Below, piece after piece: positions 45,867 through 54,920 of a stretch of 64,000 nucleotides of DNA. Position 1 is the stretch's first letter. Every line of letters begins with the position of its first letter. The notes beneath the pieces were generated by a model that did no database searches, was not told the origin of the DNA, and saw nothing but the letters and a program-made list of their open reading frames with translations. The translations under genes were made by a program, and so were the position numbers. Origin of the DNA: Rugamonas rivuli. GTDB lineage: Bacteria; Pseudomonadota; Gammaproteobacteria; Burkholderiales; Burkholderiaceae_D. Where the stretch lies: NCBI RefSeq assembly GCF_009380165.1, contig NZ_WHUF01000001.1:248001-312000 (forward strand), given 5' to 3'.

Positions 45867-46664
45867 TTATTGGGCCATGCGGAATTCGATGCGGCGGTTG
45901 CGCGCGCGTCCATCCGCATTGTCGTTGCTGGCGATAGGCCGGTCGGGACCCTGGCCGCTGGCGGTCAGCAGGTCGCCGTTCAGGCCATGGCTGGAGAAGT
46001 AGGCCTTGACGGTTTCCGCGCGCGCCTGGCTCAGGCCAAGGTTGGTGGCGCGCAGGCCGGCGCTGTCAGTATGGCCGATGATCTCGACCTTACGGCCTTT
46101 GAGCTTGAGCAGCGCGGCCAGCATTTCGTCGAGAATGGCTTTACCGGCCGGCGTCAGCGTGGCCTTGCCGCTCTCGAATTCGACGGTGCGGTTGGCCAGC
46201 GTGGTGTCCAGGATGCTCTGGTCTGCCGCCGATACACGCAGGCCGTTGTTGACGGTGTAGGTCGGATTGAGGCTGGTGGCGACGGTGCTGGCGATGCGCT
46301 GGCGCAGCGCCTCATTGGCGACCTCGCCGCGCAGGCTGACGTTGCTGCCGTCGATTTTCAGCTGTCCACGGCTGATCTGCTTCAAATCGGAGGTGATCAG
46401 TTTTTGTACGTAGCCGTTCCAGTTGGCCGGCATGGCGACCGGGCCGATGGCGATCTGGTCGACCACCTTGTCGGCGCCGTAGACTTCGCGCAGCTTGGCC
46501 AGTACGGCGGCCTTGCTGCCTTCGTCCGGCACGGTGCCGCTGGCGAGTACCTGGCCAGGTTCGGGTGCGGCAGGTGCCAGGCCTGGGTTCTGGGCATTGG
46601 CGCCGGTGGCGATTGCGCACAGGCCGGCCAGCAGGGCTTGGGCTATCAATTGGTTAGAGCGCAT
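45867..46664 (-). CDS. T6SS-associated OmpA-family peptidoglycan-binding protein
   Basis: A 265-aa exported protein with a signal peptide (about 1-24), a middle BON-like region (about 60-140) and a C-terminal OmpA domain (about 155-265): VEFESGKATLTPAGKAILDE, then VEIIGHTDSAGLRATNLGLS and GRARNRRIEF. It probably anchors the TssLM complex to peptidoglycan, replacing the extension missing from TssL. It lies between tagF and tssA. Confidence 0.88.
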   Translation of the reverse strand: MRSNQLIAQALLAGLCAIATGANAQNPGLAPAAPEPGQVLASGTVPDEGSKAAVLAKLREVYGADKVVDQIAIGPVAMPANWNGYVQKLITSDLKQISRGQLKIDGSNVSLRGEVANEALRQRIASTVATSLNPTYTVNNGLRVSAADQSILDTTLANRTVEFESGKATLTPAGKAILDEMLAALLKLKGRKVEIIGHTDSAGLRATNLGLSQARAETVKAYFSSHGLNGDLLTASGQGPDRPIASNDNADGRARNRRIEFRMAQ

Positions 46665-46666
46665 GG

Positions 46667-47653
46667 TCAGGTTCCGATAAACGCCGCGCCGACGGAATCC
46701 AGCGCGGACTTGAGTGACAGGTTGGCTTGCGCCAGATAGGTGGACAGCTTCTTGATGCCGTAATCGGAATCGATCTGTTCTTCCACCCAGTCCAGCTGTT
46801 CGAAGTCGATGTGATGATCCAGTCCCGTTTGCGGGTCCATGATCGCGCGCAGCGTTTGCGCCGACGCGCCGCTGAAGCCGAGCACCAGCGCGGGCCGTTG
46901 CTCGATGCGGGTGACGAACAACGCCAGTTCGAAATCGGCGCGCGCCAGGAATGGCGTGATCAGGTGCATCCAGAAGGCGGCCACCAGGTTGCGGTACATC
47001 GGATCGGTCGGCAGCGGCAGCAGCAGGCTTTTCTCCAGGCGGCTGGAGCTGCTGGCCATGACGGGTTGCAGCAGCATGCCCAGGGCCAGCAGGATCTGCC
47101 GCGCCGAGCCTTTGAATCCGGTCTGCGCCAGCATCGCGTCGAGCGCGCCGATGGTTTGCAGTTCGAGGAAGTCCTCGAAGGCGGCGTCATAGGCGGCCGA
47201 ACGCAGATCGAGTTCGACCAGATGGCTGGCGGCGCTTTGCAGCGGCAGCGCCGGGTCGCCGGCTTCGCGCACGCTGGTGGTCAGCGCTTCCAGGCGATTC
47301 CACAGGCGCGTGAGCACCAGCGGGGAGTTCGGCACGAAGGCTGCCGGTTCGTTCACCTCCATCGCGCCCATCATCAGGAAGGGATAGCGGCGGCTGGACT
47401 GGTCGCTGCTGGCGACGATGTGGCCGGCGATGGCGTGCCGGCGGCGTGGCCCGACGAAGGCGAAGTGCAGCGGCGCGACGGCGTCGTAGTTCAGCTTCCA
47501 GCGGGCGTCGGTGCTCATCAGGTCCATCGCCTGCGACAGCCAGTCGTCCAGCACCTTGATCAGTGCCGGGCTGTCGCTGCCCTTGACGAAATCGCCACGG
47601 GTAGGAATCTTGCCGAAGTAGCCGACGCTGATCGGGGTTGCGCCGCGGCTCAT
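46667..47653 (-). CDS. tagF: T6SS accessory protein TagF
   Basis: A 328-aa protein of the TagF/ImpM family, a post-translational repressor in T6SSs with threonine-phosphorylation control. Hallmark N-terminus: VGYFGKIPTRGDFVKGSDSP, with PLHFAFVGPRRRHAIAGHIV. Its ATG overlaps the tssM stop (ATGA). No PpkA/PppA or Fha genes are in this window, so TagF may act alone here. Confidence 0.92.
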   Translation of the reverse strand: MSRGATPISVGYFGKIPTRGDFVKGSDSPALIKVLDDWLSQAMDLMSTDARWKLNYDAVAPLHFAFVGPRRRHAIAGHIVASSDQSSRRYPFLMMGAMEVNEPAAFVPNSPLVLTRLWNRLEALTTSVREAGDPALPLQSAASHLVELDLRSAAYDAAFEDFLELQTIGALDAMLAQTGFKGSARQILLALGMLLQPVMASSSSRLEKSLLLPLPTDPMYRNLVAAFWMHLITPFLARADFELALFVTRIEQRPALVLGFSGASAQTLRAIMDPQTGLDHHIDFEQLDWVEEQIDSDYGIKKLSTYLAQANLSLKSALDSVGAAFIGT

Positions 47654-50600
47654 TGCGTGGCTCCCGAGGTGACGGTGGCTGCTGCGGTGCGCGCCGGCGC
47701 CACGGGCGGTTTGGGCGCGGGTGTGGCCGCAGGCGCAGTTGCCGGAGCCGCCGGAGCGCTTGGCGCCGAAGGTGCTGCCGGCGTAGCCGCAGGCGCCGGT
47801 GCGGCAGGTGCAGCGGCGATGATCGATTCCGGCAGGCGCAGGCGCTTGAAGCCTTGTGCGGCTTGCACCGGTTGCGGCGCGGGAGCCTGCGTGGTGGCGA
47901 CGATCTTCAGGTTGGCGGTGACGACCACGCCAGCGTTGTCCCAACTCAGTTCAAACGCGCCGTTGTCCTTGCGCTTGCGTTTGGCGGCGTCGATCATTTT
48001 CTTCAGGCCGAAGTGGCCCGGTTCATTGAGCAGCACAATGTTGCGGCCTTCCGGCGTGATCGCGGTGATCTTCGATCCCGGCACACCCTGTGGATTCGGC
48101 CACGCCATGTGTACCCATGGCTGCGGCTGGCCGCGCCAGCGCAGCGACTGGCCGTCGATCTCGATGGTGAACTCGGTCGCACCGGCGGCGCTCAGAGCCT
48201 GCAGGTCGAACATGGTCTGCGCTTCGCCGCCGCTGGATGCCGCCGTGTTGGCGACGCCTGCTGCCGACAGTGGAGCGATCCAGTTGGGGAAGGCCGCCAC
48301 CACAGGCGGCGACAGGTTGACGCCCATATTGGCCCAGGTCTTGGCGCTCAGCGAATCGCCGCGACGCACCACCAACGGTCCGATGGTGGTGTTGAAGAAC
48401 TTGGCGATGGCGCCGTCCGGGCCGAAGATCTCGCCGATTTCTGCGTTGGTCGCTTCAGCACGGGACTCGGTGGCGAACGGGTATTTCAGCGCCAGGTTCT
48501 TGCTGAACGGTTGCAGTACCTGCGCGGACCAGACCTTGTCGATCTCGGTCTCGGTCGGTTTGACGATGACGGCGAAGGTCTGCATCAGCGGACGAACCAG
48601 GATAGGGCGGATCGCCGTTTTCTGTGCATCGGTCATCCCGGTCAGCATCTGTTCGTCGACGTATTTCAGCGCGTCGGCCAGTTCGGAACCGGTGCCGTCC
48701 AGCGTCTGCTGCATCAGCTGCTTGGCGCCCGGGCCTGGATCGCCCTGGTTCTTGATCTGATTGAAACGCGTACGCAGCTTGGACATCTGGTCGATATAGC
48801 CGCGCATCAGCGAGGCATCCTTGTCCTTGGCGACCACCAGGCGGGCCACGCCGGAGAACTCGCGGCCGACGGGGCCCAGCGGCAGGGCGGCGTTCTGCAC
48901 GTTGCTGCCGTTGGCGGAACCGAGGTTGACGTTGATCTGCGAAGGCTTCTGGCGCAGGATGGTTTCGCGGAACCAGCCGCTGACGCCGCGCTGCGCGCGT
49001 TGCAGGCCGGCGTCCAGCAGCGACGGGTTGTCCCACGAGGTTTGCTCGTAGACGGTCGTCACCAGTTTGTTGATCGGCGAGGTTTGCGGATCGCCCAGGC
49101 GGTTCATCGCGGCGGCGGCGGTGTCGAAACCTTCCAGTTCGCGGATGGTCACGCCCTGTACGAACTTCTCCCATTCCTTGGCGTAGTCGTTCTTGTACAG
49201 CTCCACCAGCGATTTCTGGATTTGCTCAGGGCTGCCTTCCAGCGTCAGGTCATCCTTGGACGAGGTTTTCAGCACCCAGTCGGCGCTCTGCATTTCGCGG
49301 TTGGCCGCTTCGCGGAAGGCGTCCTGCACAAAGCCTTCCCAAGCCTGGCGCGTGAAGCTGCCTGGAATGGCGTAGCTGCCCAGTACCAGTTCCTTGTCCT
49401 GGTCGCCGACGATGCGGGCCACGGTCATCGATGGGAAGCGGGTCGCGGCGCGGGCCTTGACGTCGGCGTAGACGCGTTCGCGGGCAGGCATGCCGCGCAC
49501 TACGCGGCGCAGGTTGTCGCGGGTCTGGTCGACCAGCGCCAGTTTGCCGTCGATCTGCGGCCACGAGGTGTCGTTGACCTGCGCCAGGTAGAAGGAGATC
49601 ATGCGTTCGGCGCTGCGTATCATCTGCTCGCGCGGCATGGCGCCACGGTTCCCGTCCAGCCACACGCGCCAGAAGCGGGTCAGCTGGTCGTTCAGGTGGC
49701 CGGCTTCGGCGCGCGATTTATCGCTCAGCATCAGGTAGGTTTTCAGCGCGTTGTAGGCGTCTTCCGCGTTGGCGGGCGAAGCGTCCTTGAACTGCGTGGC
49801 GCCGTTGTTGACCGGAGCGGCTGCGGTGGCATCGGCGCCTGCGGTGGTTGCTGCGCCGGCAGCAGCCGTCACCGGCTTGGCCATAGGCTGCAACTGCGCC
49901 GCGCCGCTGTTGACTTCCGCCAGGAAGGACTCCAGCGATTGACCCACAGGTTTCAGCATCACTTCGCGCACGCCGGCGAAGTATTCCTCGCGCAGCTTGC
50001 GGTCCAGCAGGTCGCCCTGGTACAGGCCCAGGCCCAGCGACAGCGGACGGTGGTCGCGGTAGTTGTCCAGTTGTTCGATGCGGTCTTGCAGGATCTCCAG
50101 CGCCTGGAAGCGCGATTGCAGGTCCATGCGGTTCTGCTGGACCTTGATGGCCTGGTCCAGGTCCGCCTGGACGTTGGCGACCAGCTGGCGGTTGTTCATG
50201 TAGGACCAGCTCCAGCCGGCCAGCGCCAGGCCGACGAAGGCGGTGGCGGCGAAGAAGGCGGCGTAGCGCACGCGCGTCTTGGCCGGGCTGGCGTACTGCG
50301 CGACGAGATCCTTGTCCGCGAAGATCACTTTGCGGAACAGGTTAAGCAGGAAGTAGCCTTGCTGCTGATGGGTTTCTTCGTGTTCCTGCGGTTGCAGCTT
50401 CAGGTCGAAACGCTGGGCCACGCGGTGCGACGAGGCGGAGACGGATTCGCCTTCCTGCAGCGCGCTGGTGAAGTAGAAGCCACGGAACACGGGCTTGAAC
50501 TGGAATGGATTTTCTTCGAACAGCGTGGCGATGAAGGCGCGCAGCGATGGCTTGACTGAGCTGAATTCCAGCGGGAAGGTGAACACGCCCGGCGGCATGG

Positions 50601-51576
50601 TCTCGCGCCATTGCAGCGCCATATTGGCCTGGCTGAGGTCTTTGAGGCCGTCGTACAGCTCATCGAAGCGGGCGTCGAACTGGTCGAGTATCTGCTCGCT
50701 GGTGGTGGACTGGCTGTAGGGCAGGGTGGCGCCCCAGATCTTATCGCGCTCTCCGCGTTCGGCGTCCTGGAAGAATTCGTTGAAACCGGTGATCAGGTCG
50801 GCCTTGGTGAAGACCACGTATACCGGCGCATGCACTTCCAGGCGCTCGGTCAGTTCCTGCACGCGCTGGCGCAGGTTCTTGGCCAGGTTGATGGCGAATT
50901 CGGGACGGTTGCGCGTCAGTTCGGCGACGCTGACGGCGATGATGACGCCGTTGATCGGCGCCTTCTTGCGGTATTTTTTCAGCAGGTCGAGGAAGCCGAA
51001 CCACTCGCCGCGGTCTTCGTCGACGACGGAATAGCGGCCCGCCGTATCGAGCAGGATGCCGTCGGTGGTGAAGAACCAGTCGCAGTTACGGGTGCCGCCC
51101 ACGCCTTGCACGATCTTGGTGTCGGCGAACGGGAACTGCAGGCCGGAGCTGGCGATGGCCGTGCTCTTGCCGGCCGCCGGATTGCCGATCACCATATACC
51201 ACGGCAGCTCGTACAGCGCGGCGTTGCCGGAGAACTGGCCGATCTTCGATCCCTTGATGGTGGCGATGGCGTCCAGCAGGCGCTTGCGGATCACGTCCGT
51301 TTCCTGGCGCTGCGCCGGGTCAGGCTTGGCGGGCGCCTTGTTGACCTGCTGTTCCAGCATGTCGCCCAATTGGGCGGCGGCGCGCTGGCGGCGATGGCGG
51401 CGCCATAGCCAGACGATGGCGCCGAACAGCAGCGCGATCGCCAGCACCGTCCAGGCGACGCTGGCCGGCCATTCGAAGATGGCGGCGGCGATCAGCAACA
51501 AGGCGGCGAAGGCCACCCAGCCGATCACGATCAGGCTGTTGCGGGTCGTCAGGAATTGCCAGGTTTTTTGCATCAT
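47650..51576 (-). CDS. tssM: T6SS inner-membrane core protein TssM (IcmF)
   Basis: A 1308-aa protein. Two N-terminal TMs (about 13-33 and 38-58), a cytoplasmic GTPase-like domain with Walker A GNPAAGKS (131-138), a third TM (about 430-455) and a large periplasmic domain are followed by an Ala/Pro-rich C-terminal tail of about 60 residues. RDNGEWFGFLDLL-like DRGEWFGFLDLLKKYRKKAP and DLMYDGLKDL-type segments are typical. It forms the trans-envelope channel with TssL; normally TssJ contacts its periplasmic end, but no TssJ is seen. Confidence 0.96.
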   Translation of the reverse strand: MMQKTWQFLTTRNSLIVIGWVAFAALLLIAAAIFEWPASVAWTVLAIALLFGAIVWLWRRHRRQRAAAQLGDMLEQQVNKAPAKPDPAQRQETDVIRKRLLDAIATIKGSKIGQFSGNAALYELPWYMVIGNPAAGKSTAIASSGLQFPFADTKIVQGVGGTRNCDWFFTTDGILLDTAGRYSVVDEDRGEWFGFLDLLKKYRKKAPINGVIIAVSVAELTRNRPEFAINLAKNLRQRVQELTERLEVHAPVYVVFTKADLITGFNEFFQDAERGERDKIWGATLPYSQSTTSEQILDQFDARFDELYDGLKDLSQANMALQWRETMPPGVFTFPLEFSSVKPSLRAFIATLFEENPFQFKPVFRGFYFTSALQEGESVSASSHRVAQRFDLKLQPQEHEETHQQQGYFLLNLFRKVIFADKDLVAQYASPAKTRVRYAAFFAATAFVGLALAGWSWSYMNNRQLVANVQADLDQAIKVQQNRMDLQSRFQALEILQDRIEQLDNYRDHRPLSLGLGLYQGDLLDRKLREEYFAGVREVMLKPVGQSLESFLAEVNSGAAQLQPMAKPVTAAAGAATTAGADATAAAPVNNGATQFKDASPANAEDAYNALKTYLMLSDKSRAEAGHLNDQLTRFWRVWLDGNRGAMPREQMIRSAERMISFYLAQVNDTSWPQIDGKLALVDQTRDNLRRVVRGMPARERVYADVKARAATRFPSMTVARIVGDQDKELVLGSYAIPGSFTRQAWEGFVQDAFREAANREMQSADWVLKTSSKDDLTLEGSPEQIQKSLVELYKNDYAKEWEKFVQGVTIRELEGFDTAAAAMNRLGDPQTSPINKLVTTVYEQTSWDNPSLLDAGLQRAQRGVSGWFRETILRQKPSQINVNLGSANGSNVQNAALPLGPVGREFSGVARLVVAKDKDASLMRGYIDQMSKLRTRFNQIKNQGDPGPGAKQLMQQTLDGTGSELADALKYVDEQMLTGMTDAQKTAIRPILVRPLMQTFAVIVKPTETEIDKVWSAQVLQPFSKNLALKYPFATESRAEATNAEIGEIFGPDGAIAKFFNTTIGPLVVRRGDSLSAKTWANMGVNLSPPVVAAFPNWIAPLSAAGVANTAASSGGEAQTMFDLQALSAAGATEFTIEIDGQSLRWRGQPQPWVHMAWPNPQGVPGSKITAITPEGRNIVLLNEPGHFGLKKMIDAAKRKRKDNGAFELSWDNAGVVVTANLKIVATTQAPAPQPVQAAQGFKRLRLPESIIAAAPAAPAPAATPAAPSAPSAPAAPATAPAATPAPKPPVAPARTAAATVTSGATQ

Positions 51577-51606
51577 GATTGAGGGCTCTAGAAAAATTCG
51601 GGAAAA

Positions 51607-53010
51607 TCAAACTGCTACGGGTGCTGCGGGGCCGATCACGGCGACGTCGCGCCGGAACGGGTCCAGATTGCTGATGCACAGGATGGCGGCGTTGCGGCTC
51701 TCCGCTTCCTGCCGCGCCAATGCCAGCGCGGTCAAATACGTGACGGCGCCGCAGCTGCCGCATCCCGCGCCGACGCTGAATACGTCGGCGCCGGGATCGA
51801 GCTGCGGCGTCGCTTCCGACATCACGCCCATCAGCTCCATGACGCGGCTGGTGCGGTGGTCGGTGTCGGCGGTGATCAGGGCGATGGCCGATGCTTCGCG
51901 GCCCGCGCTGTGCAGCGCCTTGGTGCTCAGTTCCAGCAGCAGTTCGGCGTTGGTGCGCTTGGATTCGTCGGTGGAGTGGGGCAGGCGGCCGCTGTTCACG
52001 GCCAACAGCTGCGGCAGTTGCTGGCCGGGCGCCAGCATCTCGGCTTGCGCCGCATCGGCCAGCAGCAGGCCGGCCGCGCCTTCGCCGGGGATCTGGCCTT
52101 GCGGATGGCTGGCGTTGAACAATGCGGCGGCGCTGCCCAGGCGCTCGACGCTGTCGGCGCCGATGTGCGAGCCGCAGGCCACCACCAGCGTCAATGCAGG
52201 CGGTTCGTCGGACAGCAGCCGCGCCAAGGCGGTGGTGACTTCGGTATCGGCCGCGCCGCGTTCCGGCGCGACGGCGATGCGTTCTTCGGGCCAGCCGGCT
52301 TGCGTCAGCATGTGGCGCAGCCACAGGGCGGCGGCCTGGCGCTGCTCCGGCTTCCATTCGGCCTGCCATACGGGCTGCAGTTGCAGCATCGGCAGCGGCG
52401 ACGGTTCGCGCCGCGCCACTCGGCCGGCATGCGGCTCCAGTTGCGGATGGCCGCTCAGCGGCGAGGACAGTTCGCTCACCACTTCGCTGCCTGCGCTGAG
52501 CGCACGCCATTGTTCGTCGCTGAAGTGCGGCTCCAGATCGTGGGCGGCCAGCCATTCCGATACTTCCTCGCGCAGCGGATCGGGATCGATGTCGGCGATG
52601 CGCGCGCTCATGATCGGATAGCCCTGGTCGTCGTTCAGTTCTGAGTCCAGCGCAGGGCGGGCCTGGGCGCCTGCCAGCGCCGCGCCAAGTTCGGAAGCGG
52701 ACATGCCGTGCGGTGCGCGCACGGCGGCCGCTACCAGCGACAGCGCCGGTCCGCGCGCCGGTTCGGCGGGAACCTCGGCCTGGGCCGCGGCGCCGCCCGA
52801 GGCAGCGGCGGCGGGCGCGCTGATGCCGAGGTAGATTTTGCGGCACAGCCAGAACACGGCCAGCAACGCCAACGGCAGCACCAGCAGGTACAGCACCAGG
52901 TCGTCCGTGGCCGGCATGCGGTTGTTCGCGCGCCAGTACCAGACGGCGCCCAGCCAGCTGCCGCCGAACGCCAGTACCGCCATCATCAGAGTTTTAAGCC
53001 ATGCCGCCAT
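51607..53010 (-). CDS. T6SS-linked membrane protein with thiolase/ketosynthase-fold-like domain
   Basis: A 467-aa protein with two N-terminal TMs (about 5-25 and 38-60) and a large soluble part. The C-terminal half resembles the beta-ketoacyl synthase/thiolase fold: ALTLVVACGSHIGADSVERL, QIPGEGAAGLLLAD and FSVGAGCGSCGAVTYLTALA, with DTDHRTSRVMELMG where KAS proteins carry a His motif. I see no certain catalytic Cys-His-His set, so it may be a structural use of the fold. It sits between tagX and tssM, overlapping neither. Its function in T6SS is not known to me. Confidence 0.65.
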   Translation of the reverse strand: MAAWLKTLMMAVLAFGGSWLGAVWYWRANNRMPATDDLVLYLLVLPLALLAVFWLCRKIYLGISAPAAAASGGAAAQAEVPAEPARGPALSLVAAAVRAPHGMSASELGAALAGAQARPALDSELNDDQGYPIMSARIADIDPDPLREEVSEWLAAHDLEPHFSDEQWRALSAGSEVVSELSSPLSGHPQLEPHAGRVARREPSPLPMLQLQPVWQAEWKPEQRQAAALWLRHMLTQAGWPEERIAVAPERGAADTEVTTALARLLSDEPPALTLVVACGSHIGADSVERLGSAAALFNASHPQGQIPGEGAAGLLLADAAQAEMLAPGQQLPQLLAVNSGRLPHSTDESKRTNAELLLELSTKALHSAGREASAIALITADTDHRTSRVMELMGVMSEATPQLDPGADVFSVGAGCGSCGAVTYLTALALARQEAESRNAAILCISNLDPFRRDVAVIGPAAPVAV

Positions 53011-53022
53011 TTTGCCCGTACC

Positions 53023-53862
53023 TTATCGTTTCATCACACCGGCCACACGCAATTCCGTGTGCCCGAAATCCATCATCTTCCAGCGCCCGCCCCAGGTGAG
53101 GCCCAGCGATTCGGCCACTTCGCCGTACAGCTGGTAGCCGTGCATGGCCCACGGATCTTTTTCCGAGATCACCAGCTTGCCGTCGCGCAGAAACGCGCAG
53201 TCGGCGGCCAGGCCGTATTGGTGCCAACTCTGGAACGCCGCCGCATTGGTGACGTTCGGTCCCATCGCGGCCAGCGCGTTCTGGCGTTCCGGGCTGCGGT
53301 AGCCTTCCAGGATCGCCATGTCGTAGCCGTGCTTCTCCTTCATGATCTTGAAGGCCATCAGCAGGCGCTGGGCGTAGGCCGCATCCATCAACGCCCAGTC
53401 CCGGCTTGCGGACACCAGCATCGGCCGTTCCAGCGCCACTTCTGCCGAGGCGAATACCAGCGGCGGCAGCGTCGGCGGCGGCACCAGCTGCTCGCCCTGC
53501 AGCAGATCGGCGACCTGGGTGTTGACTTCCCGGGTCGAGGTTTCGAAGCCGCTCAGCGTGCTTCTGGTGCTCATCATCAGCGCCAGCAGCGGCGGGATGC
53601 AGATCAGTGCCGCGCCGCCCAGGCACAACACATAGTGCTGGCGCAGGAACGCGCCGATCTCGCCGGCCGACGCGCGGCCCGTGCGGCCCAGCGCGCCGGC
53701 GTCCTGCTGCCCGCGTGCGGCGAGGCGGCCGACCCGCTGTTGCAGCCGCTGGCCGGCGCCGGCCAGTGCATTCAGCACGAATTCGCGGCCGGCCGGGAAC
53801 AAGACCATCCAGCTGATCAGGCAGGCAATAACGAAATATAGTGCGATTGCCAATATCAGCAC
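53023..53862 (-). CDS. tagX: T6SS M15-family peptidoglycan endopeptidase TagX
   Basis: A 279-aa membrane-anchored protein (TMs about 1-20 and 80-103 from this start) with a periplasmic VanY/M15 domain: ILEGYRSPERQ, SWHQYGLAADC (SxHxxGxAxD zinc motif) and WKMMDFGHTEL. TagX of Acinetobacter is an L,D-endopeptidase that opens the cell wall for T6SS assembly; the same gene company here supports that role. The frame is open to a GTG at 53976, but the AT-rich upstream looks non-coding. The GTG at 53862 has GGGGAG 8 nt upstream and overlaps a 12-codon leader ORF. Confidence 0.85.
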   Translation of the reverse strand: MLILAIALYFVIACLISWMVLFPAGREFVLNALAGAGQRLQQRVGRLAARGQQDAGALGRTGRASAGEIGAFLRQHYVLCLGGAALICIPPLLALMMSTRSTLSGFETSTREVNTQVADLLQGEQLVPPPTLPPLVFASAEVALERPMLVSASRDWALMDAAYAQRLLMAFKIMKEKHGYDMAILEGYRSPERQNALAAMGPNVTNAAAFQSWHQYGLAADCAFLRDGKLVISEKDPWAMHGYQLYGEVAESLGLTWGGRWKMMDFGHTELRVAGVMKR

Positions 53863-53894
53863 GACAGCATCTCCCCAGCGTAACGGTGCATCAT
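53856..53894 (-). CDS. Putative 12-codon leader ORF upstream of tagX
   Basis: ATGATG at 53894 is preceded by AAGGA with 5-nt spacing and encodes MMHRYAGEMLSC. Its TGA overlaps the proposed tagX GTG start as GTGCTGA, the same junction seen before narX. Translation coupling is possible; peptide function unknown. Confidence 0.3.
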   Translation of the reverse strand: MMHRYAGEMLSC

Positions 53895-54068
53895 TAGTGT
53901 CCTTAAAGCATTGCTTTGAGTATATCTTACAGTTATGACAATCCAGCGCACGATTGAAATCCCCTTGGCAAAGCACGGAAATATGAGGTGCGCACTGTTG
54001 ACTTCGTACTATGCGTCGTGTTTTTCTTGAATCGCGTAAAGTAATGCGAAATTAACAAGGAGTACATT

Positions 54069-54920
54069 TTGCAACGTCAAGACGATCGCCCTTCGAAAGG
54101 GGGCAGGCCCAGTCTTCTTTCTTCGGAACAGCAGGCGGAGGCCGAACGCAGCCGCATCCTGAGCACGCTGGACAGCAAGCCGGCCGCGCCGGCCGTTGCC
54201 GGTGCTCCGGGCCAGGCCAAAGGTTCGGGCCGGCTGGTGGTGTGGGGTGTCGTAGGCCTGGGCGCATTGGCGGCGGTCGGCGGCGTGCTTGCCTGGATGA
54301 GCAACACGCCCGACGTCGACAGCTTGCCCGTGGTGGCCGACGCCGCGCCGGCCAAACCGCCTGTGACCACGGCCGCACCGGCCGAGGCGGAAGTGTCCAC
54401 CGCGGCGATCCTGGAAGATACGACGGCCGCCGTCAGCCCGCCGGCGGAAGGCAAGCTGCCGTCGCTGAAGGAAATGCTGGCCGAGCCGCCCAAGCCCAAG
54501 TCCGGCCACGACGAGCTGACGCAGGCGTTGGAGCGGCCGCAGCCGAAGGCCGCGCAACTGGCCAAGGTGGAACGCAAGCCCGAACACAAGCCTGAGCACA
54601 AGGCCGAACGCAAGGTGGAAAGCAAGCCGGAGCGCAAGTCCGACAACGTCAAGCTGGCGCAGAAGACCGCGCCGGCCAAGGACAAGGCGCCGGGCAAGCC
54701 GGCGGATAACGATGTCACGCTGATCAGCGCGCTGATGGCGCATCTGCAGACCCGTCCGCCGGTCAAGAAGACCAGCACGCCGGCCGACCAGCTCAAGACC
54801 TGCAAGCAGTACAACGCCGCAGGTGAAGAGCAGTGCCGCGCCCGCCTGTGCGCGGCCGACGCCAAGAAAGAGCCTGAATGCAAACCGGCGCCTGCCGCGA
54901 AGACAGCATCGAACTCATGA
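54069..54920 (+). CDS. T6SS-associated single-TM protein with Lys/Glu/Pro-rich linker
   Basis: A 283-aa protein starting at TTG 54069, supported by AAGGAG about 7 nt upstream. A cytoplasmic N-terminus is followed by one TM (about 57-77: VVWGVVGLGALAAVGGVLAW), a long charged low-complexity region with repeats of the type KPEH/KAER/KPER (about 165-195), and a cysteine-containing end (CKQYNAAGEEQCRARLC). It overlaps vgrG by ATGA and is divergent from tagX. The layout suggests a periplasm-spanning accessory protein. I do not recognise a family. Confidence 0.7.
   Translation: MQRQDDRPSKGGRPSLLSSEQQAEAERSRILSTLDSKPAAPAVAGAPGQAKGSGRLVVWGVVGLGALAAVGGVLAWMSNTPDVDSLPVVADAAPAKPPVTTAAPAEAEVSTAAILEDTTAAVSPPAEGKLPSLKEMLAEPPKPKSGHDELTQALERPQPKAAQLAKVERKPEHKPEHKAERKVESKPERKSDNVKLAQKTAPAKDKAPGKPADNDVTLISALMAHLQTRPPVKKTSTPADQLKTCKQYNAAGEEQCRARLCAADAKKEPECKPAPAAKTASNS

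Noticed and set aside
47638..50559. 973-codon plus-strand frame over tssM
   Set aside because: Shadow; the translation lacks any fold signature and tssM is certain.
54620..54660. Tandem repeat or recombination hotspot in the Lys/Glu-rich gene
   Set aside because: The KPEH/KAER-type units are short and imperfect; they are better explained as a low-complexity linker.
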